From: Sipunculus nudus
Taxonomy: Eukaryota; Annelida; Sipuncula; Golfingiida; Sipunculidae
Length of the DNA: 64,000 nucleotides
Reading direction: 5' to 3'
Assembly: GCA_026874595.1 (NCBI GenBank)
Contig: CM049322.1
Span: forward strand, 23,533,400 to 23,597,399
Shown: in pieces, positions 24,498-37,000 of the stretch
Position numbering within the stretch: position 1 is the stretch's first letter
Layout: each line of letters starts with the position of its first letter
Notes under the pieces: model-generated
Told to the model about the DNA's origin: nothing
Database searches by the model: none
What the model saw: only the letters and a program-made list of their open reading frames with translations
Position numbers and translations under genes: made by a program

Positions 24498-24964
24498 TGA
24501 TGCACAAGTAAATTTACAGATGGACAGGCGACTGGATAAAACGGACTGATAACATTATTTCACTTTCACGAGAATTTAGTTTATAATAAACCCTATTTTT
24601 TTCAGCATATTCACTATTTCCAGTCATAGTTTTCATCAGATTAATTTTTTTAATTGACAAGTTTCTAAATTTGTAATAAAAAGGATCTAAAAATATGTTA
24701 AAATATCAGAATTGTAAGTTGCATTATTATTTATCCAGAGTTAAGCTCACATCAGGTCATATTATGCACACATATATTTTATTAATTTTAAATCACAAAT
24801 GTTCAAACTGAATTTAAAGAAAATATGCAATAACATGGCACCTTCAAGATTATTCCTTGAATCACAATTTACAAGTTTTGTACATAGGAGTTTTCAGTAC
24901 AAGTTTAATTTTATTCATTGAAATAAAAGGTTCAGTAAAGTTGATTAAATAAAAACATCTTTTT

Positions 24965-26440
24965 AAACTAGAATACGGGTAGTCGACAAGCGACTACGTG
25001 TATCCGCCAAAATCAGAGAAGGACGGGTGAAGTAAGGCATTGATTGAGTGGCAAGGGGATATAGAGTTACATGTGTTAAATAGTAGAATGGATCTCTGCC
25101 ACATAAACATGATTGTAGGTGGCGCCACCTGTTATTTGAACGAGAAACTATCCAAGATATATACACATGCCGAATTTTAGGTGAATTAGTCAAACCACTG
25201 CAGAGATATGAGTGATTTTAACCCCAGGCAGATTAACAAATGGACGCTGTGCAAACATGGTTGCAGGTGGCGCCACCTTTTGTTGTGTATGTTATAAAGC
25301 TATCCCAGGGCTACATTTGTGTAAAAAATTTTTCCGGATCGGTCAAACGGTTCCTGAGATATATGGATTTATGTGTGGAGTGTTAACTTGAATGTAGGTG
25401 GCGCCACCTGTCATAAAATCAAGAAAGCTATCTAGGATGTATACACATGCCGAATTTTAGGTGAATTAGTCAAACCACTGCAGAGATATGAGTGATTTTA
25501 ACCCCAGGCAGATGAACAAATAGACACTGTGCAAACATGGTTGCAGGTGGCGCCACCTTTTGTTGTGTATGTAATAAAGCTATCCCAGGGCTACATTTGT
25601 GTAAAATTTTTTTCCGGATCGGTCAAACGGTTCCCGAGATATATGGGATTATGTGTGGAGCGTTAACGTGAATGTAGGTGGCGCCACCTGTCACAAAATC
25701 GAGAAAGCTATCTAGGATGTATATGCATGCCGAATTTTAGGTGAATTAGTCAAACCACTGCAGAGATATGAGTGATTTTAACCCCAGGCAGATGAACAGA
25801 TGGACACTGTGCAAACATGGTTGCAGGTGGCGCCACCTTTTGTTGTGTATGTTATAAAGCTATCCCAGGGCTACATTTGTGTGAAATTTTTTTCCGGATT
25901 GGTCAAACGGTTCCCGAGATATATGGGATTATGTGTGGAGCGTTAACGTGAATGTAGGTGGCGCCACCTGTCACAAAATCGAGAAAGCTATCTAGGATGT
26001 ATATGCATGCCGAATTTTAGGTGAATTAGTCAAATCACTGCAGAGATATGAGTGATTTTAACCCCAGGCAGATGAACAGATGGACACTGTGCAAACATGG
26101 TTGCAGGTGGCGCCACCTTTTGTTGTGTATGTTATAAAGCTTTCCCAGGGCTACATTTGTGTAAAAATTTTTTCCGGATCGGTCAAACGGTTCCCGAGAT
26201 ATATGGGTTTATGTGTGGAAACAGACGCACAAACGGACGCTGGGCAGAGACGAAAGGTCAGAGGTCAAGGTCACTTGGTTAGGCACCAGTTCACATGTGA
26301 CCCGATAATTTGTGTAAGTTTCGGAAAAATCTGTCCAGTAGTCTCAGAGGAGTTCTCCGGAAACGAACGCGGCGGCGGCGGCGGCGGCGGAACCCAGTCA
26401 AAAACATAGTATCCGCAAAACTTCGTTTTGGCGGATACAA
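24965..26440. repeat. Repeat element with four ~280-bp units carrying AGGTGGCGCCACCT
   Basis: The edge sequence TAGTCGACAAGCGACTACGT lies at about 24,980 and GCGGATACAATGAAGTATAC at 26,431. Internal units repeat near 25,249, 25,530, 25,810 and 26,090. Each has GCAAACATGGTTGCAGGTGG, CTATCCCAGGGCTACATTTG and CGGTCAAACGGTTCC, and each carries GGTGGCGCCACC palindromes. (GGC)n at ~26,370-26,391 follows. Related sequence runs in the opposite orientation at 28.6-29.7 kb. The 109-aa ORF here is repeat-derived. Confidence 0.75.
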
Positions 26441-26761
26441 TGAAGTATACACACTGTTGGTTGAATGAGGGACAAACAATATCATGCTAATTACTGTCTT
26501 AGCTATAATTTAATTATTACTGGAATTAATATCCAATTTTACAACTGGTGAAGTTTTTCTCTTCTAAAGTAAGGAATTTCTTATCTGATGAACATCCACA
26601 CTTTTATAGCAATACACCACTTTGTGGACACAATTAAATGTACACTTTAATCATTGTAACCAGGGTGGTACAATACAAAATCTAAAATGTAGCATAGCCT
26701 AGAATACGAATGAAATCAATACAGAAAATTATAACATTCATCTAGCTAATGCACCATCTGG

Positions 26762-26780
26762 TGGGGGGGGGGGGGGGGGG
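26762..26780. repeat. Poly-G tract
   Basis: About 19 consecutive G. This is one of several long G or C runs in the window (30,834; 38,073; 39,935; 43,460; 58,057; 58,141). Confidence 0.9.
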
Positions 26781-26799
26781 AGGTTCAGGGCAGAGAAGA

Positions 26800-28000
26800 A
26801 GCCTGCATAGAGGGGAAACTGGCCAAGCTGAGCCAAGGCAAGCTGCCTTGAGTGGATTACATAACACAGGTGAAGGCTGTACTAGGTGGGCTTGATGTTA
26901 ACAACACTTGACATGGTGTATAAAAGCTACTCTTTTCCATTTATTACTTTGAAATTTCAGATTTTAATAAATTAAATTATGTATATATGCTGTGAAAATT
27001 AAATCAACAGAGCTTACAGGGGAAAATTGTGCCGTGGCCAAAATTTAAGGTATTGATTTTTTATTTATGCTAATAACTTTAAAAAATTGCAAAATTTAGA
27101 TCTTCTTTTTGGTAAACAATTGGACCTTGATTAAATAAAGTTATATCCCTGAAAAAAAGTATCTAGCTTCAGCAATTCTTATGTTAAGTGAGTAAATATA
27201 TTTCCTGATTTTTTAAAAAGTGCATTATGTTTGGGCGTATAACTTCAATAAATTAAGTAATACTGAACCAATTTTTGGTTTGAACACAGGAAATGTATGG
27301 AATTAAAATATGCATATTAAATATGATGTAAAACAGATCAGTGGTTTTGATATTAGGCAGTCTTGAAGTGTATCAATAGGTTTTTAATGGAAAACATAGG
27401 TATTTCCTTAATATCTCAAAGGAACAAAGTCCTAATGACCCAATTTTTGGCATGGTAGGAGATTTTGGGGACATCTAACTGTATGCAAAATTTTGGATTT
27501 GTAGCTCTAAGTTTCAAAATGTGCCCTGTTAATGGATGGATGGACAAACGATGGACAAAGGACCATGACTATAGCTCAGATGACTTATAGTCAGCTGAGC
27601 TAATAAAAGTGTAAAACTTAAATTTTCTGTTCAAAGGAAGCATTACTGATTTATTAATATAAAAATTGGATACTTTTCAAGGGTCGTTTTTACCAGCAGC
27701 TGTTAGTTTTTCATTGATTTACTATAAATCACTATGCTCATACCAAAATAAAACATCGATCTAACTGACTAACTTTACAAAAATATGAAAAACAAGTTTT
27801 AATATGCTTTAATAATGTAAAGTGTTTAACATCAATAAAAAATCCTGAACTACTCCTCATAACTTTCAAATACCAGAAATCATGCCCTAATCAATATAAA
27901 ACTGCAATTTCAGCACTGCTGCAAACTACTTATAACACAGGTTTTTATCACACTGTAATCTAAGCATCAGGTATTATAGGGTAGAGTCAATGAGTTGTAA
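26800..28000. other. CACTA non-coding sequence with a stranded TAGCTCAGCTGA-family end
   Basis: AT-rich with no exon found. At 27,520-27,605 the run GATGGATGGACAAACGATGG followed by TAGTCAGCTGAGCTAATAAA is the terminal part of the repeat family seen at 0.4-2.8 kb and 61.2 kb. Confidence 0.5.
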
Positions 28001-28005
28001 TGAAG

Positions 28006-31000
28006 TCATTTGAGCAGAGCCACAAACTGCTTATAACCTGTAGACTTGTCCTTCATGGGAACCTCTTCTTCAAGGCAGTTTTCTTGAAGCAAATTCAACA
28101 GTTGCATGTTGGGTAGTGGATATGTGAGGTTCAGGATGTAATACCATCCCAGTAAAAGAAAGCACGTCTCCCACACACATCCTTCCTTGATCAGATTGAT
28201 CTGTTTTCCATCTCCCAAAATAACGCTTGATCTGACCTCTCCTTTATCAACAATAAAAACTGAACTCGGTTCCTCACTGGTAACTGATGTCAGAGAGTTC
28301 TGTGATACTTCCTCCTGAAAAAAAAAAAAAATGTGAATGCAACAAGCAACAGAAGTCACTTTCTGAGTCACCTGGGCTATACTATTGGCCCTTTCTGTGT
28401 CAATCATCTGTTAAAAGGGCATACACCTGATTACTACAATATTAGGCATAGCATAATCAAACTTGGAAATAGAATTCTATATTTTGCTGATCACAAATTT
28501 TCAGGAAGTGTTTGCATACATAATATGATGTCTGTAAACCAACATCTCAGGAATGGCTGCAGTTATGAGCACCTAATTGTATCAGCCAGAACAGAGTTTT
28601 GCGTATACCATGTTTTCAGTCAGATGTCGCTGCCGCTTAGGTTTCCGGAGAACTCATCTGTAACCACTGGGCAGATTTTTTTAAAATTCGGAATTATGAT
28701 GGGGTCACGTGAACTGCTGCGCCCTCATTTTTGGCTGACCTTTGACCTTTCCCCTCCGCCCAGCATCCATTTGTGCATCTGTTTCCACACATAAACCCAC
28801 ATATCTCAGGAACCGTTTGACCGATCAGGCTAAATATTTTGCACAAATGTAGCCCTTGGATATCTTTACAACATATACTAAAAATGGTGGTGCCACCTGC
28901 AACAATTTTTGCACAGCATCGATCTGTTCGTCTGCCTTGGGATAAAATCACTCATATCTCTGCATTGGTTTGACTTATCCACCTGAAATTTTGCATGTGT
29001 ATTCATCCTGGACAGCTTTCTTGATTTTATGACAGGTGGCGCGACCTACATTCATATTTATGCTGCAGACATCATAGCTCATATCTTGGGAACTGTTTGA
29101 CCTATTGGGCCAAAATTTGCAAGTGTTCAGACCTCACATAGCTCTTTATCATAGTCAAAACTGGTGGCTCCACCTGCAACCATTTTTGCACAGCGTCCAT
29201 CTGTTCATCTGCCTTGGGATAAAATCACTCATATCTCGGCAGTGGTTGACATATCTGCCTAAAATGTTGCATGTTTATACATCTATGATGGCATTTCTCG
29301 ATTTTTTGGCAGGTGGCGCAACCTACAAACACATTTTGGCTGCAGACATCCATGCTAATATCTCAGGACTGGTTTGACATATCTCCCTGAAAATTTGCAT
29401 ATGTATAGATCTACATAGCTCTTAATCGTACACAAAATTGGTGGCTCCACCTGCCACTACTTTTGCTCAGCGTCCTTCTGTTTGTCTGCTGTGTGATAAA
29501 ATCACTTACAAGTAGTGGTTTGACTTATCTGCCTAAAATTTTGCATAGGTATAACTTGGACAGCTCTCTGGATTTTGTGGTAGGTGGCGCAACCTACATA
29601 CACACCTCGATCTATTTCCTCTTGCCACTCAATCCATGCATCACTTCACCAGTCCGACTCTGATTTTGGCAGACACATTTAGTCGCTTGTCAACTACCTG
29701 TATTCTAGTTTTACAGGATATTGATCATTTGAACAACAGACAGTGCCACCTATGTAAGCCTTTCTTTCTGTGAGCTGAGGCTGAAAGGGGCCCTTCTAAG
29801 AGTCTGAACAACTGTAACCAATCACTCTGTTCCAAAATTAGGACTCATGTATCCAAGGTTTAAAAGTATATCTGCTTATCACAGCAAATCTGAGATCAGT
29901 CTTTAATTATTTATTACTGTAGGGCTCTATAGCCAGAGCAGGCTTTGTTTTGGCCAATATGATGAGAGACTTGCTAACGAAATAAAAATTACAAGAACAA
30001 ATTACATATTACATGTATACTAACGATTCATAGAGATATCACCAAGTCCAATATATACATGATTTGCATTGTTGAAAAGCTACCTGTTTAGAACTTCATA
30101 CTGTGTTCAGAACCATGAGTACTCGACTGAGACTTGGGGTAAAGCCACCAGAGTACATTAGTACCCACTACTACCAATTTAACCCTCCTGTTATCTGTAA
30201 TGGTATATTTCACTCCCAGATTTAAACCACTTTGTGGAAGTGCCACTTATGCATGCCTACAGCTGAAATGGTATTTTCAAGTTTACAATTTTATTTCATC
30301 GTTATTTATTACCATGTTCTATTTAACAAGAACATTACACCCCTTGAGTCTCTTGATTCTTCAAATGCAGCCTAGTATCATGGCTCATGGGCATTGTGTA
30401 TGATCTAATGTAACTCCCAATGTGTTTATGCAAAGAAGAATTAATCACACAAGTCTTTTCTGTTGATTATTTTGTAATGAGGCAATTAACTGCCAAGCAT
30501 AAAATCTATAAATTTTGGATTTGTTCATTCCACACATGCATTTTGCATTTTGATCAGATATAGCAACAATAGATAGGCCTCTGGTTTACTAACGACAAAG
30601 TAGAAGAAATGATTGGGCCAGTCAAGGAGGAATGTTTATATATTATACTGGCCCAACAGAGCAATGGAAAGTTTGCAATAAATATATGAAAGAAGACAAC
30701 AATGGACCCAAAGATTTTAAGTTATAATTATAATGTATTAAACGGTAAAGTTAAATGGAATTGCTAGATTTCAAATGACATAATGCAAATACAGATCGCT
30801 AATAAACTGAAAAGGCAATGAAAGTCTAGCTCCCCCCCCCCCCCCATACAATAAAAAACTGAAGCATACACAGATGGACGGACAAAACGACAGACGGACA
30901 ACTGACACTGGACCATTTGACTTATAGTCAGCTTATAGTCAGCTGAGTTAAACAGCTAGATATAGGGTAATCAGAATAAGCACAGGTAAATGCAAAAAAC

Positions 31001-34000
31001 ATATAATACAACTTACAGATTTTAGGATTTTTATCACTTCCTTCTTTCTTTTTCTTCCTCTGTGGGAAACACGTGCTTCTGCAATTTTAAGGAGCTCCAA
31101 CATGGTTGCTTCTTTTTTAAGGTCACAGCCAGTGTTTTGGAAATTTTCCATTTTTCTCATGAATTCCATAAAGTTTTCTTTGAAACTTTCTTCTTTGTAT
31201 CCAAGCATTTCCATTTCAAGTTTTGTACAAACAGTGTCCTCTAGCCAAGGATATTCAATCAATACTGTGCTGAGTGTAATTTGTGTTGATGGCTTACTAT
31301 GTATCCAATCTTTACGATGTTCAAATGTTTCCCTTTGCCATTTTTTCACTTTCTCCATGTCTGGTTGAACTTTCATTTTTTCTGCCTTTAATTTCTGAAT
31401 AATATCTTCCACCTCAAGCTCCTCTTCTTCTGTTTGAGAAGCTTCTTCCTCCAAACTTGCTGTTGACAAGAGCTTTGGTTTTTTTGCTGGGTATTCATCA
31501 CAAGCTGTATTAAATTTCTTCATTTTTTCCTTTCGACGATTTCTAGTGTTCCTTATTTTAGCAGATAATTTTGTGTTAAAGAACTGCCAACTGCTTTTTC
31601 CCTCCATTATCAAAAGTGGGTATTTTATTGTCATCGTTTTCCCTGTGAAAAGAAAAGTCAAGAAAACTTGTATCAGTCTTACCCAACAAATAAGTCCTGA
31701 AATGAGTTCTAAATGCATATGACTAAGTTCAGCTTCTGATAACTCAGCTAAAATTCAATGAATCAGATCCTTTCGAACAACTTTGAATAAGAACCACTAA
31801 AGAATCATTCCTGTGTGATATTAAACCTGTGCAACAGTTCATGAGATAAAAGGTAACAGATTTTGCACAATATATGCAAACATAAAAAGTCATAACATTT
31901 CTTAATCAGTAAAATTCAGAGTCCTGTGGACTCAGGAAACATTATTTTAAAAGAAGAAAGCAGCAGGGGTTTTAAAGATAATTGGTAAAAAGAGGAGGCT
32001 GGATGTGTGGACGGACGGACAGATGGACACAGGCCATTTTAATAATCCTCCAACCTAGAGTTAGGGGGACTAAGTATGCTCCTTAATCAGGTTTTTTTTC
32101 ATACCATACCCCACAGGTAAAGAAATATTCTTCGGCTCCTTAAACTTAGAGACATCACACTGAACAACAGTTTAAAACTGGATCAAATAAACATATGGAA
32201 CAATAACTTTGTTCTCCAAGCTCAGTCTAAGCCAAGTTCCAACAGTAAAGGCCTTTTAGTTTATGTGAATGATAACATAACCTAAATAGCACCAATGAGT
32301 GAAAAATAAACCCTTTTTGGCATATTTATGTTCACACAGTTACCTGTACCTATGATCTTAGCTGCTGTGGAAATGAAACTTTATCAAAGGTCTGTGACAG
32401 ATGTCATATTTATTACAAGCTTTTCAATATAACTTTAAATCATGTAGACTATAGTTTACATCCTCAAAATAGGAAACTACAGATAAGAACTTGAGAACCT
32501 TAGGAACTTAAAGCTATAGATGGAGTCCATTAATGGCAGTATGGGGGAAATAAAACATGTTAAGTGAAAATGTAACAGAGAAACATCAAAGAGAACAAGA
32601 GTAAATCTTTTTTGTGGTATTTGTGGACAAAATAACATACCAATGTTTTCATATGACTGCTTAGCCCTTTCTGAACTGGTGGGACAGAGAGGCATGTAGA
32701 AACCTGCAGCTTCCTCTATTATTTGGTTGTAAACAGCAAGAACCCTTGATTTGTCATTCCCATTCAGCACAGATGAAATAGGCCCAGAAAACTTTGGTAA
32801 CGGGGCTGGGTACGGAACTACAGGCAGATCTTCAAGTTTCTCAGTTGATGCTGTCACAGGAAGACTTGGCCCTGCTTTGGGGAAGTGACTGGGTTCAGAT
32901 TGAAGCATGTTATCTTCAAACACCTGTAGAATAGTAAATCATTTGAATATAATTATGACAGTTTAAGTCTTGTTGTTGGTAATGACAATATAAAGTCAGG
33001 GAATGGACAGAGAGAAACAGATATGATCAATTTTATTTTTATAAGGTTATTCCATTCCAATTATAAATAATCCTTATCTGCTTCTATTACCTGACAATCG
33101 GAAATTCTACAGCCTCTTTAAAAATAACAACACACACTGGAAGACTACCTGTATATAAAGTATAAATGCCTGGAATGAGACCAAGTGACATTGGTTATAT
33201 AATGGAGTAGATGCATTTTTCAATGTGTTTTACCCTGAAGATAATACTATATTTAATAACATATATTGATAGTGAACATGCATTTGGCTAACATGGGATC
33301 CATAGGACACAGTGCTCTGCTGAAATTATCTAGGAGGGTAATAAAATCCTGGCCTAGCATTTTAGTAATTTGTGTGGAAATCCTGCAATTTCTTGGCAAT
33401 ATTGTCTGCATAGCATAAATGTGTTCTTTCTCTCAGTTGTCTGCTGATCAGCATGTCATATTTAACAGTAACATGAAGTACTGTTGCTCTAGCACCTATG
33501 CTGGCATCATGAATGATGAATACCCTTTTATCTAGTTTCTGTAGACAAAAATACAATCCTTGTGAAAATAATATTCTTTCAGCAAACATAGCATCATAGC
33601 ATTAACATTTATAGATCAAACATACTGACTGCAAAGTTCAGAAGAGCAACACTGTCAAAAACAGATTGTATATTTTTTTCTACACACACCCATACAATGT
33701 GGAAATAAAGTATAATTTATTTCATTAACATATAGTACTCTTTACTTTTATTTATATTTTTAATCAGTTTAACACATGTTAACAAAGGGAAAAAAGTTAT
33801 CTGCAGTAAGGATAATGCTGTCGTTGGTAATTTATGACCAGTATTTCTAAACAAGTATTTACACAATTCGCACCGTTCATTCTTTTGTGAGAGATCAAGC
33901 TATGAAAGAGATCACATCATAAGAAATGAAATGATGACAATGTCATTACGTGACCACTGAAGATGATGCTATGATAACTGGAACTGACAAATAAAGAAAG

Positions 34001-37000
34001 AAAGAGCAGTGAGCCTGACATTAGACAGGACCTCTTTTTGTCTACATAAATTTCCATTTACAGTAAATGATGTTCTAAAAAATTTCAGGGAACTCATGTA
34101 GATCCTCCTGAAAACAATGCACCATGGAAGAATTAAATTGTATCTCTGTTGGCAGAGAAATTTGCCAATGATAAATTTGGAAAACCTTTTTTGCTTGAAA
34201 TAAATTAAAAGCAATGACTTCTATAATTCACAAAGTCAGATCTGATCTTTGGTATACACTAAGATCTAGAGCAAAATTAATAACGTCCTCAAATAGTTTT
34301 TATAACTCTAACATGTAAATTATTAACTTAGTGCAATCTAAATTTACTTCATATCTTTCCTACTTTTTTGGACTAGTACATCATATTACAGTCAGTAACC
34401 TCTACAAACTATGCAATATTGATTTAATTATCATCACAAACATGGACAATATACTGAAAACCCTTCACGGAAACTTGATGGAAAAAAAATGTGGTTTTAA
34501 TATCAGGCAGTCTTGAAGAGTAACAATTAGATATTCATGTAAAATGGAGATTTCTTTTGATTGCATGACAGCATTAGGTCCCAGTTACCAATTTCATGTA
34601 TGGTAATAAACAGTTTTTGTATGCAAAAGTTCAAGGTGGTAGCTTTACTGGTTTAGTTTGTGCGCAGTTAATAAATATCTGGTTGGATGGACAGACAGAT
34701 GGACAAAGGGTCATTGCTATAGCTCAGATCACATATGGTCAACTGAGCCAAAAAAAAAGCAGATTTGAAATAATCTGATTTACAATATTTACATTTATAA
34801 TCATGGCTCCACATATGGTGCAGAGATGATGACAACAGTGTGGTATTCCTCATCTGTATGGAAGCACAAAGCAGGCCAAGGAACATCCAGTTGTCCTGGG
34901 TCTATGGTGATGCCCTCTCCTCCATTGAAAGAAACGTTATAAACATTTTTACTTTCAATATATGTAGAACACTTGTGCCTTTTCCCATACATGACCACCT
35001 TTTTGGTAAGACTGGAAACATATATTTCTGATATTTGAGTAAAAATGCAGTGATCTGCCCCTTCAGACCAAATGACAACCACAGAGCCAGTTTTGTATGT
35101 TACACCAGATGTTCTCACACAGCTGGAGAGAAACCACTGTTCAGCTTGTGCATCAGGTATGTTTCTGATATAATCTGGAAGAGGAACATATTTCCCCATA
35201 CTTGTTACTGGGCTGGGATTCAGAAAACTTGGGTTCTCGAACTGATGTAAGCACATCCACTGCTGGTGACAATATGCCAATGTCTTAGGAATGTTTTTGA
35301 AGTTTCTGTATTTCTTGCGTTTAAAAATTTGATTTTTTCCTTCGAATCTCATGCACCAATGTGCTCGAAGTGGACCAAACTTCTGAAGCTGCTCAGGGAG
35401 ATGAACCATATAGTGGATTTTGGGGATTGTTGCATAATCTGGATACAGAACTGGAACCTATGAGATGAATTCTGCCACAAGCTGTTTCAGCAAATTTACT
35501 GTGATTACATCTGCCACTGGTGATGTTACTAGTGTTTGTATTTTCAGAAGTACAATGAAGTGTTGCCATCTTGTATAATCCTTGGGAACAAAGTTTCCTA
35601 TGAACAATGGAAGCAAATGAGAAAAGTACTGCATCTGGCTTGCAGTCTGCCTAAGTTTAGCTGATTTGAGTGACATTTGATCTACCTGATTAGGCTTCAT
35701 GGGCACTGATCCAGATTCATTCACCTTTTCAAGAGCATTATTTAAGTCTGCTAGACTGAAAAAATGTTTCTGAATACAATCTTTGAGAAGTTCTTTAATA
35801 ATGTACATGGATATACCCTCAAAAAATATGTGCATGGGGTCATGAAGTAGGCATTTGGTAATGTCAAATTCTGGAAGCCCCATTAAAACTGATCTTGTGT
35901 TTACTCCATATTCTTTAGACCAATATTGTCTGGCTTGTGGCGTTAGAGCCTCTGATAAAATTTCACACTCCTGGGTATGCCTCTCTAGATGATGCAATGT
36001 ACAGTCATCATGCACAGTTAGATTTGTAATTTGATCCTTTGATGCATAGCAGGACATGCAAATTCTGTGTGAAAGACCCACTCCTGCTTTGAAACCTCCT
36101 ATTGTATGCAATGCCAGATTGTCCCCACTAAATGTGAGCAGCTTGCCATAAAGAACCCCAAGGCCATCCACATTTATCCCATTGCTGTACAGTTCTTTCA
36201 ATCCTCCAGTAAAATCACTTAAGATATCATTCATCCCAAATGATTTAATGTCTTTTGTTTTAGCCAAACCAACAAGCTGTATGCAGTGTAGCTTAGACCT
36301 ATATTGCTGTGGTATATTCAGTAATTGCCAGTAGAAGACTCCAATTTTGTGTTTTTTTGTATGAACCCCAACAGGATTTGCAATTTCGAGGTCATCATAA
36401 TAAGCCCCAATCCAAAGCTGACACTCTTTCTCTCTTGTAACACTGAAAGAGTCACCATCATAAATGTCTCTCATTTTATCATCCCTGCTTTTATAGTTTT
36501 CTATTGGTTTAATACATTCCCTAACTTCAGGGATCTTTAACAAGGACCTCAGATTGTCCAAAAATGGCACAACATATCCTTGAGCTTTTACCTTGACCAT
36601 CCTTCTGTTTTTTTTATTCCACTTCATCCTTGTTCCAACTGTTAGTTCAATAGGTTCCAGCAAATTTAGTGTCTCCCTGAAATATTTCTGCTGTTGCCAT
36701 TCAGAATTCAAAGGGGCTATCATCTCTCCTGAGATTTTTGAACAAATGTTACTTATATGAGCCTCACTTATCTCATCACTTTCTTGGATAGTTTCACAAG
36801 TCTCTTTTACTACTTGTTGTACTAAATCAGAACATGATGATACTACTTCTTGAAGTCCAGCTTGACACAAATTATAATGGGCTTTAAGCTTTAACAGCAG
36901 GAGTCCAAGCAGTGATGTAGTTGCTAACTGGTCAGCAAGCTGATCATCTGTCAATCTGACATTTTCTAAAACATCACTGTCCACTTGTTCAATATTACTG

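Noticed and set aside
26080-26409. 109-aa ORF ending in a poly-Gly run
   Set aside because: Lies across the GGTGGCGCCACC repeat unit and (GGC)n; repeat-derived.
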